From: a virus
Virus record (IMG/VR): IMGVR_UViG_3300032323_003899
Span: 1-64,000 of that record
Direction: 5' to 3' (one strand)
Length of the DNA stretch: 64,000 nucleotides
Shown: piece by piece, positions 1 through 8,838 of the stretch
Layout: every line of letters starts with the position of its first letter
Position numbering within the stretch: position 1 is the first letter of the stretch
Translations under genes and position numbers: made by a program
Notes under the pieces: model-generated
What the model was told of the DNA's origin: nothing
Databases searched by the model: none
The model's input: the letters and a program-made list of their open reading frames with translations, nothing else

Positions 1-363
1 TCAGGAACCGATGGTTCTTCAGGAAGTTCAGGTACAAGTGGTTCTTCAGGAAGTTCTGGTACGAGTGGAAGTTCTGGTTCATCAGGAACTGATGGTTCTT
101 CAGGAAGTTCAGGTACAAGTGGTTCTTCAGGAAGCTCAGGAACAAGTGGAAGTTCTGGTTCATCAGGAACTGATGGTTCTTCAGGAAGCTCAGGAACAAG
201 TGGAAGTTCTGGTTCATCAGGAACTGATGGTTCTTCAGGAAGCTCAGGTACAAGTGGTAGTTCTGGTTCATCAGGTACAAGTGGAAGTTCTGGTTCATCA
301 GGAACCGATGGTTCTTCAGGAAGTTCAGGTACATCAGGTTCTAGTGGAACATCAGGAACATCC
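1..363 (+). repeat. Tandem Gly-X-Y coding repeat (9-residue, 27-base superperiod)
   Basis: Triplets follow the order GTx-GSS-GSS, giving a 9-residue (27-base) period. Aspartate replaces the Ser of GTS at visible residues 4, 31, 58, 76 and 103, i.e. every 18 or 27 residues. Near-identical DNA copies, differing mainly at third bases (gga/ggt, agt/agc), point to expansion by unequal recombination or slippage. Confidence 0.9.
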
Positions 364-834
364 GCAACCGGAACAACAAGATATTATGGTTCATTTACAA
401 GTAATGCAACACAAACAAATCCTGTTGCAAATGTTGCCCGAGCAATGAGTGCAGATACCACTGAACTTAGTAGTGGTGTTGTATTATCGGCAAATACAAG
501 GTTTGTGGTTCAAAATGAGGGTGTTTACAATATCCAATTCTCGGCACAATTACAACAATTAAATAATGTTGATAGTGCAATATCAATATGGTTTAGAAAA
601 AATGGTACGGACATCCCAAGAACAAACACAGAACTTGCCATAGATAAAAATCAAGGAGGAACTTCAAAATTGGTTGCTGCTTGGAATGTTGTGGAGAGTT
701 TGACTGCAAATCAATACATTGAAATTATGTGGTCGTCTCCTGATACAAGTATGGAAATATTATGGGAAGCCGCAAAAACAGGTCCAACCAGACCTGTTAC
801 ACCTTCAATAATTGTTACAGTAACTCAAGTATAG
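1..834 (+). CDS. Collagen-like tail fibre protein with C1q-like C-terminal domain (5' end outside window)
   Basis: The open frame starts before base 1 and runs to the TAG at 832-834. The first ~121 visible residues are about forty uninterrupted Gly-X-Y triplets, almost all GSS, GTS or GTD, with no proline or lysine. A Ser/Ala/Thr-Gly linker follows, then about 150 residues of beta-rich sequence resembling a C1q/TNF-like trimeric head (Phe-Val-Val-x-Asn-Glu-Gly-Val-Tyr, an aromatic core, and an Ile-Ile-Val-Thr-Val-Thr end). Collagen-like stalks with globular trimer ends are common in phage fibres, so a host-binding or surface fibre is the natural reading. It is the last gene before a terminator and the glycan cassette. 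Ser and Thr in every triplet offer dense O-glycosylation sites (inference). The collagen repeat is directly visible; the C1q assignment is by pattern only. Confidence 0.8.
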   Translation, partial: SGTDGSSGSSGTSGSSGSSGTSGSSGSSGTDGSSGSSGTSGSSGSSGTSGSSGSSGTDGSSGSSGTSGSSGSSGTDGSSGSSGTSGSSGSSGTSGSSGSSGTDGSSGSSGTSGSSGTSGTSATGTTRYYGSFTSNATQTNPVANVARAMSADTTELSSGVVLSANTRFVVQNEGVYNIQFSAQLQQLNNVDSAISIWFRKNGTDIPRTNTELAIDKNQGGTSKLVAAWNVVESLTANQYIEIMWSSPDTSMEILWEAAKTGPTRPVTPSIIVTVTQV

Positions 835-864
835 AATATTATTAAATAAAAACAATTTAGAAAG

Positions 865-897
865 AACCCTCTACTTTTTGTGGAGGGTTTTTATTTT
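865..897 (+). terminator. Rho-independent terminator after fibre gene
   Basis: Inverted repeat aaccctc (865-871) / gagggtt (883-889) with an 11-base loop, followed by a T-rich run. It separates the fibre gene from the glycan cassette. Confidence 0.75.
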
Positions 898-912
898 TCT
901 ACAAAAAATAGC

Positions 913-2187
913 ATGGCAAATAATAAAATATTCATTCAAATCGCGTCTTACAGAGACCCACAACTTGTTCCAACAATAAATGATATGTTGGCAAATGCAA
1001 AAAATCCAAAAAATTTAGTGATAGGTATTGCAAGACAATATTCTGAAACAGACGGGTTTGATAATTTAGATGAATGGAGAGATGATAAAAGATTCAGAAT
1101 TCTTGACATACCATACCAAGAAGCTAAAGGTGTGTGTTGGGCAAGACATTTAGTACAACAATTGTATAAAGATGAAAAATATACAATGCAAATAGACTCC
1201 CACATGAGATTCGAAAAGAATTGGGACGAAACTTTAATTAACATGATTAAGGGTCTACAAAAAGATGGATATAAGAAACCTCTACTTACGGGTTATGTAC
1301 CATCTTTTGACCCTGATAATGAACCTGCAGGAAGAGCAAAAGACCCATGGAGAATGGTGTTTGACAGATTTATTCCTGAAGGTGCAATCTTCTTTTTGCC
1401 TGAGACAATTCCAGGGTGGAGAGAGTTGAAAAAACCAGTAACTGCGAGATTCTATTCTGCTCACTTCTGTTTTACACTCGGTGAGTTTTCAAAAGAAGTC
1501 CAACACAATCCTGAATACTATTTCCACGGAGAAGAAATTTCAATTGCAGCGAGAGCTTATACTTGGGGTTATGACTTATTCCATCCACATGTTCCTGTTG
1601 TATATCATGAGTACACAAGAAAGGGTAGAACCAAACAGTGGGATGATGACAAAGAATGGGTTAAGAAAAACCAACATTCACATCTTTTGAATAGAAAGTT
1701 GTTTGGTATGGATGGTTTAACTCAAGAAGGTCACGATGGTGAGTTCGGTTTTGGCTCTGTTAGAACTTTGAAAGATTTTGAAAAATATTCAGGAATCTTA
1801 TTCGAAAGACGTTCTATTCAAAAATATACATTGGATAAAAACTATCCACCAAACCCGTACAACTACGAAACAGAAGAGGAATGGAAATCGGATTTCACAA
1901 AAATATTCAAACACTGTATTGATGTTTCATACAGTCAAGTACCTGAAAAAGATTATGATTTTTGGGTTGTTGCTTTCCATGATGATAAAGATGAAACTAT
2001 CTTTAGAAAAGATGCCGACAAAAATGAGATTGCAGGATTTATGAGAGACCCTGATGGATACTGCAAAGTATGGAGAGAGTTCCCAACACAAGAATTGCCA
2101 AAGTATTGGGTTGTATGGCCTCACTCAGAATCTAAAGGTTGGTGTGATAGATTGACAGGTCAATTAAATCATAACGTAGTAAGTTAA
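913..2187 (+). CDS. GlcNAc-transferase-like glycosyltransferase (Skp1-type family)
   Basis: 424 residues. The N-terminus (IFIQIASYRDPQL) and the core with a Asp-Ser-His (DSHMRF) metal-binding motif near residue 98 match the GlcNAc glycosyltransferase family that contains the Skp1 hydroxyproline GlcNAc transferase (GT60-type, GT-A fold). Further typical elements are a G-E-E-I block and several conserved His/Trp clusters. I chose the ATG at 913; the in-frame GTG at 880 lies inside the terminator hairpin. It is the first gene of the cassette, and its stop overlaps the next ATG by one base (TAATG), so translation is coupled. Its base composition is closer to the structural genes than to the very AT-rich genes that follow. 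A role in priming a glycan on the upstream fibre is inference. Confidence 0.75.
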   Translation: MANNKIFIQIASYRDPQLVPTINDMLANAKNPKNLVIGIARQYSETDGFDNLDEWRDDKRFRILDIPYQEAKGVCWARHLVQQLYKDEKYTMQIDSHMRFEKNWDETLINMIKGLQKDGYKKPLLTGYVPSFDPDNEPAGRAKDPWRMVFDRFIPEGAIFFLPETIPGWRELKKPVTARFYSAHFCFTLGEFSKEVQHNPEYYFHGEEISIAARAYTWGYDLFHPHVPVVYHEYTRKGRTKQWDDDKEWVKKNQHSHLLNRKLFGMDGLTQEGHDGEFGFGSVRTLKDFEKYSGILFERRSIQKYTLDKNYPPNPYNYETEEEWKSDFTKIFKHCIDVSYSQVPEKDYDFWVVAFHDDKDETIFRKDADKNEIAGFMRDPDGYCKVWREFPTQELPKYWVVWPHSESKGWCDRLTGQLNHNVVS

Positions 2188-2900
2188 TGATTTCCTATAA
2201 AGGAAAAAAAATTGCAGATAAGGGATTTGTAATAAATTTACCTTATAGGATGGATAGAAAATACCATACAGAACTTGTATTGAAGAAATACGGTTTTGAG
2301 GGATATGAGTATATTGATGGTGTAGTTCATGATGAACCTGAATGGAAAATTTATGGTTGTACTAAAGCTCTTTTGAATTGTGCAAAAATTGCACTTGACG
2401 AAGGGTTAGAATCAATATTAGTATTCGAAGATGACATCAAAGTTATGAACGGTACACAAGAGTCTGACTTCGATAGAGTTTTCGAAAAGTGGGATAAGTT
2501 TTATGAATACTTTGATTTAATTGCTTTGGGCTCAAGACCTATAGAGGGTTCAAGAATAGAAAAAGTGGATGAACATTTCGGTAAAGTTTCTAATGCGTTA
2601 TGCACTCAAGCTTTTTTATATAAAAGAAGTTTTTTAGAATATTTTTATGAAAATTTAAAAGATTATAAAGACCCAAATGACGCATACTACAAAGTTTTCT
2701 GTGATGAATTTATAAGTGATTGTTGTTCTCACGAAATACTCTGTAAACAAAAAAATAAACTATTTAATGTAGGGATAACAATACCGATGTTGTTCACCCA
2801 ACGAGATGGATATTCGGATAATTTACAATGTTATGAAAAATATGATGAATATCTCGAAAGATGTTATTGGGACGCATTAAGACTAGGCGAAAAAAAATAA
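2187..2900 (+). CDS. Glycosyltransferase family 25 protein (first copy)
   Basis: 237 residues. GT25 signatures are clear: FVINLPYRMDRK near residue 16, a Gly-Cys-Thr followed by an Ala-Leu helix around residues 60-70, and the acidic LVFEDDI motif near residue 85, which binds the metal-nucleotide sugar in this family. GT25 includes LPS galactosyltransferases and the procollagen galactosyltransferases. The start overlaps the previous stop. It shares its opening (KIADKGF) and layout with the next gene, so the two arose by duplication. Acceptor and sugar cannot be told from sequence. Confidence 0.8.
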   Translation: MISYKGKKIADKGFVINLPYRMDRKYHTELVLKKYGFEGYEYIDGVVHDEPEWKIYGCTKALLNCAKIALDEGLESILVFEDDIKVMNGTQESDFDRVFEKWDKFYEYFDLIALGSRPIEGSRIEKVDEHFGKVSNALCTQAFLYKRSFLEYFYENLKDYKDPNDAYYKVFCDEFISDCCSHEILCKQKNKLFNVGITIPMLFTQRDGYSDNLQCYEKYDEYLERCYWDALRLGEKK

Positions 2901-2929
2901 TTTTCAGGGTTATTATTCTGAATTAATAC

Positions 2930-3658
2930 ATGGTCACTTGGAATGATATAAAGATTGCAGATAAAGGATTTTTAATTAATCTTAAGGAAAGGACTGATAG
3001 ACTCGAAGACTCTCTGTTGGAATTGAACAAGATTAAAATTTCAGGTGTTAATCGATTTGAAGCAATTAGAATAGAAGAAGACTCTGATAAAGGATGGAAA
3101 ATCAGAGGTTGTACTCATAGTCACATCGAATTACTAAAATTACAAGTAACTAATAGATGGGATAAAATTTTAATTTTGGAAGATGATTTCGAATTGGACA
3201 TCTGTTCTCCAAATTCATTCGAAATAACTAATACTACAATAAATAAAATATCGAATGCAGATTTTGATTTATTATTCTTAGGAGCAACACTATTAGAAGA
3301 ATCAGAAAAATTCAATGAGTTTTTAATAAAACCTAAATCATTCGTTCAGACAACCGCATATATTTCTTCATTGAAGATGTCAGAGTTTGTTGTTAACAAT
3401 TTTAATTATTTGGACAAAGAATCTATGGTTAGCGGGGAACAAATCGATACTTTTTATAGTACTTTATCCTCAAAAAAACATTGGAGGATGTCTAATGTTT
3501 ATAAGGATTCAAATGTACTTTTGAATCATGATTTAAAAATATTTTTCCATTTTCCTATAATTTTTAATCAGAGACGTTCTTTTTCAGATATCTTGAATAT
3601 GGATACTTATTATGGAAATAATAATAAAACTAAAAATTTGAATTTTTACCCAAAGTAA
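2930..3658 (+). CDS. Glycosyltransferase family 25 protein (second copy)
   Basis: 242 residues, a paralogue of the gene before it. It has the same KIADKGFLINL opening, an RTDR basic motif, the Gly-Cys-Thr-His turn, and the LILEDDF acidic motif near residue 80. The middle and C-terminal part diverges, which suggests a different acceptor or sugar. Sequence from here to about 12100 is notably richer in A/T homopolymers than the flanking phage genes. Confidence 0.72.
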   Translation: MVTWNDIKIADKGFLINLKERTDRLEDSLLELNKIKISGVNRFEAIRIEEDSDKGWKIRGCTHSHIELLKLQVTNRWDKILILEDDFELDICSPNSFEITNTTINKISNADFDLLFLGATLLEESEKFNEFLIKPKSFVQTTAYISSLKMSEFVVNNFNYLDKESMVSGEQIDTFYSTLSSKKHWRMSNVYKDSNVLLNHDLKIFFHFPIIFNQRRSFSDILNMDTYYGNNNKTKNLNFYPK

Positions 3659-3675
3659 CAACAAAAAAAACTAAG

Positions 3676-4281
3676 ATGGAACAATATAATACGGATAAAT
3701 ATGCTCACGGATTTATAGATGTTTATGAGCCATATTTCAATGATATGATTGATAGTAAAAATATTTTAGAGATTGGCATATATTATGGAGGTAGTCTCAA
3801 ATACCTATCAGATAAATTCAAGAATGGTAAAATATATGGGATTGACATTGAAGACAAAACCAAATATGAAGAAGATAGGGTCAAAACATATATTGTTAAT
3901 CAAGAAGATAGAGACTCTCTGAATAGATTTTTGAAGGAAAATGATGTTGAGTTTGATATCATTATCGATGATGGTGGTCATACAATGAAACAACAACAAA
4001 TATCATTTGGAATATTGTTTAGACATCTAAAGAAGGGGGGAATCTATATTTTAGAAGATTTACATACCTCAAGATTAGAAAACTTTGGCACCATTTTTCC
4101 TGATGATTTGATAACCACTTTGGATATGTTACAGTCATTTAAATATACCAAAAACATAGCATCCAATTATATTTTGGATGAAGAAAAAGAATATATAAAA
4201 AATAACGTTGACACGATTAGAATATGGTCTAAAACTCCTGATTATAATCAAAGCGTCACTTCAATAATAAAGAAGAAATAA
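3676..4281 (+). CDS. Class I SAM-dependent methyltransferase (TylF/MycE-like sugar O-methyltransferase type)
   Basis: 201 residues. Motif I is ILEIGIYYGGS near residue 31, an acidic residue ending beta-2 follows (GIDIED), and IIIDDGGHTM near residue 95 matches the double-Asp/His signature of macrolide-sugar O-methyltransferases, where these residues bind the metal. A late ILEDLH motif is also typical. Family members methylate sugar hydroxyls, which fits a glycan cassette. The next gene begins with a related domain. Substrate unknown. Confidence 0.72.
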   Translation: MEQYNTDKYAHGFIDVYEPYFNDMIDSKNILEIGIYYGGSLKYLSDKFKNGKIYGIDIEDKTKYEEDRVKTYIVNQEDRDSLNRFLKENDVEFDIIIDDGGHTMKQQQISFGILFRHLKKGGIYILEDLHTSRLENFGTIFPDDLITTLDMLQSFKYTKNIASNYILDEEKEYIKNNVDTIRIWSKTPDYNQSVTSIIKKK

Positions 4282-4295
4282 ATACTAATTAATTT

Positions 4296-5690
4296 ATGAC
4301 ACTAACAGAAATAGCAAATAGATTGGGTACTGATAAAGGTACTAAACATTTTGAATATCATTCTTATACCGAAACATATCAAGAATTATTTCATCAATTG
4401 ATAGACAAAAAAATTAAAATGTTAGAAATAGGCGTTGCTGACCCAAGATTTCCTGGTGCTTCAATCCAAATGTGGACTGAATTTTTTTCAAAAATAGATT
4501 TTATTGGTTTTGACATTAATCCAAGTTGTAAAAATTTTGAAAAAGAAAATGTTCGAATATTCATTGGTGACCAAAGCGTAAGTGAAGACTTAGAACGATG
4601 TGTGGTTGAGTATGGTGGTGATTACGACATCATAATTGATGATGGACTTCATACCCATCTTCACCAAACCAAAAGTTTCGAGTCACTATATCCCCATTTA
4701 AAAGTGAACGGATTATATATTATAGAAGATTTACATGCATATGATTGCTCGAAAACAATAGAATGGTTCGAAGAAAGAAACATTCCGTTTGAACTACATA
4801 ATAACAATAAACTTTTAATACATAGAAAAGAAATGAACCCCCTTAATTTGATTTGGCAAACATTCAATGGTGACCAAACAACCTTTGAGTTTCAATATAC
4901 GACTGAAGTGCTATTCAAAGACTTCGAGCAAAATAGAATATTTGATGACGGTCAACTAACTACAGTTTTAGATAACTCGGTTATTATTTATTCAAATAAT
5001 TCGAATACAATTTCGGAACAATTCAATGAATATTTAAATAAGTTTGTTGAGAACGGATATAAATTTTATCTATTACATTTTTCAAATGAAAATTTAGGTC
5101 ATAACTGTGAGTATTATTCGAAAGCAAATCACGTTTTCAGAAATTATTATGATTCGAATATAACCAATGAAAATGTTACATTTATTCCTTTAGGTGTCAA
5201 AACAGGGTTTATTGATAAAACCAATGACAAAACTTTGAAATCAAAAGAGTATGAGTTTTCTTTTATAGGTCAACCGAAATCGGACAGACAAGACCTATTA
5301 TCTGTAATAGAAAATATGGAAAATGTTTTTATTCATAAAACAAATTCTTGGAATTGTTCAACATCATTGACTCAAGATGAATGTATTTCAATCTACAATA
5401 AAACAAAATTTGTACCCTGTCCGATGGGGTGGGTTCATCCCGATTCATTCAGATTGATGGAATGTTTAGAATCAGGGTCTGTACCAATTCTAAAAAATTA
5501 TAATAACTTAGAATATTTTACTAAAATTTGGGGGGAGTCCCCAATACCTGTAATTAATTCTTGGGACGAAATTGTAAATTATTATAATATGGAAAATGAC
5601 AAATATAATGAATTATATAAGGATGTATTTGATTGGTACTCTACTTTCAAAAGTAATTTATCTACGAAAATAAAAAATAATTTAAAGTAA
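4296..5690 (+). CDS. Bifunctional methyltransferase-glycosyltransferase fusion
   Basis: 464 residues in two parts. Residues 1 to ~175 form a class I methyltransferase related to the preceding gene: RLGTDKGTKHF opening, MLEIGVADP motif I, IIIDDGLHTH metal site and IIEDLHAYD. Residues ~215-450 look like the C-terminal half of a GT-B glycosyltransferase of exostosin/RXYLT1 type: FIPLGVKTGF, EYEFSFIGQP, then KFVPCPMGWVHPDSFRLMECLESGSVPI, the donor-binding Pro-x-Gly...Arg...Glu pattern (given here as residues ~375-405). Fusing a methylase to a transferase suggests that a sugar is added and capped in turn (inference). The fusion is continuous with no internal stop. Confidence 0.68.
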   Translation: MTLTEIANRLGTDKGTKHFEYHSYTETYQELFHQLIDKKIKMLEIGVADPRFPGASIQMWTEFFSKIDFIGFDINPSCKNFEKENVRIFIGDQSVSEDLERCVVEYGGDYDIIIDDGLHTHLHQTKSFESLYPHLKVNGLYIIEDLHAYDCSKTIEWFEERNIPFELHNNNKLLIHRKEMNPLNLIWQTFNGDQTTFEFQYTTEVLFKDFEQNRIFDDGQLTTVLDNSVIIYSNNSNTISEQFNEYLNKFVENGYKFYLLHFSNENLGHNCEYYSKANHVFRNYYDSNITNENVTFIPLGVKTGFIDKTNDKTLKSKEYEFSFIGQPKSDRQDLLSVIENMENVFIHKTNSWNCSTSLTQDECISIYNKTKFVPCPMGWVHPDSFRLMECLESGSVPILKNYNNLEYFTKIWGESPIPVINSWDEIVNYYNMENDKYNELYKDVFDWYSTFKSNLSTKIKNNLK

Positions 5691-5692
5691 AA

Positions 5693-6439
5693 ATGAATAA
5701 TTTTGATATTGGGATAACCACTTTTTCACTACGATATGATTTTGTTGAATCATTAGTAAAAAGTATAAGAACTTTAGGTATTGATAATAATATTTTTCTA
5801 TGCATTAATGGAGAAAAAGACTCAAATTTTTCTGAAGAATACAGACAAAAGATACTATCATTATGCCTCGAATACAAAAATGTATTTCCAATATTTTTTG
5901 TTGAGACTAGAGGACTATCTAAAATGTGGAATACATTAATAATACATTCAACCAAAGACGACCTTTTAATATTGAATGATGATATCAATGTAATTTCTGA
6001 TAATGTATTTGAAGTTGTTTCTAGTCACATTAAAACTCCCGAATATTTTGGATTGAGTATTATTAATAACACATTTTCATTTTTTGTTGTTAACAAAAAA
6101 TTTATAGATGAATTAGGATATTTTGATGAACGATTAATAGGCTTCGGTGAAGAAGATGGAGATATTGTGTATAGATTAAACAAACAAACGGGTAATAAAA
6201 TTTTTCGTTTGAGTGCTTCTGGTTTAGAAAATATTGTATCCCATATTAGACATGAACACATAAAAAGTGGGATAGGAAAATATTCTCTTTTCAATAGGGA
6301 TTACATCTTTAATAAAAAATATAGATGTCATGGAGACATATATTATTTTCCTGAGGGAATAGAATGTGAACAATTATTGGAAAACATACAACTCTATCCA
6401 TACGAAAAATTTTTTATGGAAAATAAGAAAAATTTATGA
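5693..6439 (+). CDS. GT-A glycosyltransferase (GT2-like)
   Basis: 248 residues. It begins DIGITTFSLR, a typical beta-1 of GT2 enzymes, has LLILNDDINVI (acidic metal motif) near residue 88 and FGEEDGDIVYRL near residue 150, the acceptor-side ED motif seen in GT2/GT7 enzymes. The ATG follows the previous stop by two bases, and its own TGA overlaps the next ATG. Very AT-rich. Sugar specificity unknown. Confidence 0.65.
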   Translation: MNNFDIGITTFSLRYDFVESLVKSIRTLGIDNNIFLCINGEKDSNFSEEYRQKILSLCLEYKNVFPIFFVETRGLSKMWNTLIIHSTKDDLLILNDDINVISDNVFEVVSSHIKTPEYFGLSIINNTFSFFVVNKKFIDELGYFDERLIGFGEEDGDIVYRLNKQTGNKIFRLSASGLENIVSHIRHEHIKSGIGKYSLFNRDYIFNKKYRCHGDIYYFPEGIECEQLLENIQLYPYEKFFMENKKNL

Positions 6440-7290
6440 TTGTAAGTAAAACAGTTAATAAAAGTGAATTATTTTATGAAACCAAATATGATAATTCAAA
6501 TTTGAATGAATATTATCAACACATTCTAAATGGAATTATTTCATTCCTGACAAAAAACAATGTCCCTTATTCAATAAATTTTGGTTGTAATGATTTATCG
6601 AAAGATATTAATTTAGATTTTCAGTATGAACATACAATTACTAACGATGGAAAAGGTGGGTATTATTGTCAAGTACATAGGTTTGAAGAATTAATCAAAT
6701 TAGATTCAGTTTTCGAATATTCTAATGCAAATGTTCATAATATACAAACTTCGAATTACTTTAAAGACTTCTCACAAGTTTTTCGATATTATCCTCCGTT
6801 AATTTATGATATCGAAGATATTGATAATAGTACTGTTAGATTAAAAAATTGTCTAACAATTCATAATTCAAATACGAGAAGAAATAATATACATCAAAAG
6901 GTTAATATGGACTATTTTCATAATGTTTGTAGTGGTAGTGATGTATATTGCAAAAATAATATTAAAAATACTATGAATGAGTATAAAATATTGGTCAACA
7001 TACACCAAACGGATAAATTTTGTACTTTGGAAGAATTAAGAGTTTTACCCGCTTTAATGACAGGTATATTAGTTATTAGTGAAGAATCGCCATATAAAGA
7101 ATATATTCCATATCATGAACAAATCATATGGTCATCTTATGATAAGATTGTTGAGACAATAAATGATGTTTTAGACAATTACGATTTTTTTAGACAAAAA
7201 TATTTGACTGGTTTGAACTTAATAATAAAAAATATGAAATTTACTGCTGACAATCAGATGAATTCAATTTTCGAAAAATATATAGTATGA
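6436..7290 (+). CDS. Probable GT-B glycosyltransferase (family 1/4-like C-terminal domain)
   Basis: 284 residues. The N-terminal half is not recognised. The C-terminal half carries a GT4-like donor domain: KILVNIHQTDKF, an E-E-L-R-V-L-P-A-L-x-x-G motif near residue 200, and ISEESPYKEYIPY, where the nucleotide-sugar-binding glutamate would sit. Starts with a 4-base ATGA overlap with the preceding gene and ends in another, so it is embedded in the coupled cassette. Confidence 0.5.
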   Translation: MIVSKTVNKSELFYETKYDNSNLNEYYQHILNGIISFLTKNNVPYSINFGCNDLSKDINLDFQYEHTITNDGKGGYYCQVHRFEELIKLDSVFEYSNANVHNIQTSNYFKDFSQVFRYYPPLIYDIEDIDNSTVRLKNCLTIHNSNTRRNNIHQKVNMDYFHNVCSGSDVYCKNNIKNTMNEYKILVNIHQTDKFCTLEELRVLPALMTGILVISEESPYKEYIPYHEQIIWSSYDKIVETINDVLDNYDFFRQKYLTGLNLIIKNMKFTADNQMNSIFEKYIV

Positions 7291-7886
7291 TACATTTCAT
7301 CACTCCCCTTTATCGATTTAATAATCTAAAAATAATATATTCAACAATTAAAAATCAAGTCGATGATTTTAATTGGCATTTGATTGAAGGGTCTAATAAA
7401 ATTGGTGACGATGATATTGGTTTTTTAGAAGATGACGAAAGAGTTAAATTTTATAAAATTGAAACTTCACAAATTTGGGGGCATGAACAAAGGAACTTTT
7501 TTATAACTGATATAAAATGTGAAGATGAAGATTGGTGTTATTTTTTAGATGATGATAATATTATTACTTGGGATTTAATTTCGGAATATAAACAAGAAAA
7601 AAACTCAGAGATTGATTTTATTTTATTTTCTCAAAAATGTGGATTGACTGAAAAAATTAGACTCTATGGGAATAATGAGGATAGATTAAATTTAGGTCTT
7701 TGCGATATTGCCTCATTTATGATGAGATATCGAATGATTAAAAAAACATTTATACATAATATCTCTTATAGAAATGCGGATGGTCATTACGCCTTAGATA
7801 TTAGACGACTTAAAAATGAACATAAGTTCAAATATTGTCCTGATAAATTTGTAAGATACAATAGTTTGTCTTTGGACATAGTGTAA
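7287..7886 (+). CDS. Small GT-A glycosyltransferase
   Basis: 199 residues. MIHFITPLYRFNN at the start and the WCYFLDDDNII acidic motif near residue 87 fit a compact GT2-like nucleotide-diphospho-sugar transferase. It is short for the family (usually 230 residues or more) but has no visible frameshift. Translationally coupled to the previous gene by an ATGATA overlap. Confidence 0.55.
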   Translation: MIHFITPLYRFNNLKIIYSTIKNQVDDFNWHLIEGSNKIGDDDIGFLEDDERVKFYKIETSQIWGHEQRNFFITDIKCEDEDWCYFLDDDNIITWDLISEYKQEKNSEIDFILFSQKCGLTEKIRLYGNNEDRLNLGLCDIASFMMRYRMIKKTFIHNISYRNADGHYALDIRRLKNEHKFKYCPDKFVRYNSLSLDIV

Positions 7887-7902
7887 CTTAAAAAGAATAG
7901 AT

Positions 7903-8838
7903 ATGATTAAAATAAAATTAGAATGTTGGTGGACAGATACTTTATCATTAAACTCGAGGATGATTAAACAATTTGTACCGAATACAGATTTAACAAATTA
8001 TTCGTTTGTTACTGAGAATCCAGATTACACAATTGTATTTGGTAGAACCGAATGGGGCAAAATTGAGACTTCGAAAGATAAAACTTTTTATATCTCACAA
8101 GAACCTTTATGGTCTCCAAATCAACCGAAAGACGGAATTCACGATTACAGTTCAAAAATATTAATATCTGATAAATTAGAGTATCCAGATAGAGAAGAAT
8201 ACATAGAAACGTTATTACCAATGTTTTATGCAGGCCGAGGAGAAAAAGACCACAGAGAAGAATGGGATTGGTCTTCTAAATTAAAAGATAAAGACTATTC
8301 AAAAAACAAGTCAGTTTCAATCATAGTTAGAAAAGACACTTATAGTCATTACAATCATTTACAAAATTTGCAAACCAATAAAATAAATTATGAACAAAGA
8401 ACAAATTTAGGTATTGAATTATCCAAAGATAATAGAATTGATGTTTATGGAACTTACTGGGTGTCTAATGGTGAAAATATCAAAGGGGAAGTGTGGAATA
8501 AACATGTTGGTCTCGATGATTATAAATTTTCGGTGGCTTGTGAAAACACTATTCAGAAAAATTACATTAGTGAAAAATTTTGGGATGTTATTTTATCGGA
8601 TACCGTTCCAATTTATTTAGGATGTTCTAATATTAATGAATTGATACCTGATAATTGTTATATCTCTTTGAATAATATGACTATGGATGAAATGGTTACT
8701 AAAGTAAAATCCATAGTAGATAATGAATCAGAAATCTACGAACAATATTTAGATAACATAAGAAATTTAAAAAAAGAATTTTTCATAAATCCTCAATACA
8801 ATATTTGGGAAAGAATTAAATTATTAATTAATGAATAG
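7903..8838 (+). CDS. GT10 (alpha-1,3-fucosyltransferase-like) glycosyltransferase
   Basis: 311 residues. The C-terminal half has the GT10 hallmark: YKFSVACENT, then NYISEKFWDVIL, then DTVPIYLGC (residues ~205-245), corresponding to the fucosyltransferase motif that binds GDP-fucose. The N-terminal half (acceptor domain) includes FYISQEPLWSP. Known members transfer fucose from GDP-fucose to GlcNAc-containing acceptors. No GDP-fucose synthesis genes are in the window, so host supply would be needed. Its 3' end overlaps the next start by eight bases. Confidence 0.8.
   Translation: MIKIKLECWWTDTLSLNSRMIKQFVPNTDLTNYSFVTENPDYTIVFGRTEWGKIETSKDKTFYISQEPLWSPNQPKDGIHDYSSKILISDKLEYPDREEYIETLLPMFYAGRGEKDHREEWDWSSKLKDKDYSKNKSVSIIVRKDTYSHYNHLQNLQTNKINYEQRTNLGIELSKDNRIDVYGTYWVSNGENIKGEVWNKHVGLDDYKFSVACENTIQKNYISEKFWDVILSDTVPIYLGCSNINELIPDNCYISLNNMTMDEMVTKVKSIVDNESEIYEQYLDNIRNLKKEFFINPQYNIWERIKLLINE

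Noticed and set aside
1-363. CRISPR-like tandem repeats
   Set aside because: Repeats are contiguous coding triplets with no spacers.
11-448. Long open frame rich in VLQEVQ over the repeat
   Set aside because: It is an off-frame reading of the Gly-X-Y repeat; the frame starting at base 1 is continuous with the C-terminal domain and gives collagen triplets.
880-912. GTG start for the first glycosyltransferase
   Set aside because: It lies in the terminator hairpin; the ATG at 913 begins the conserved domain.
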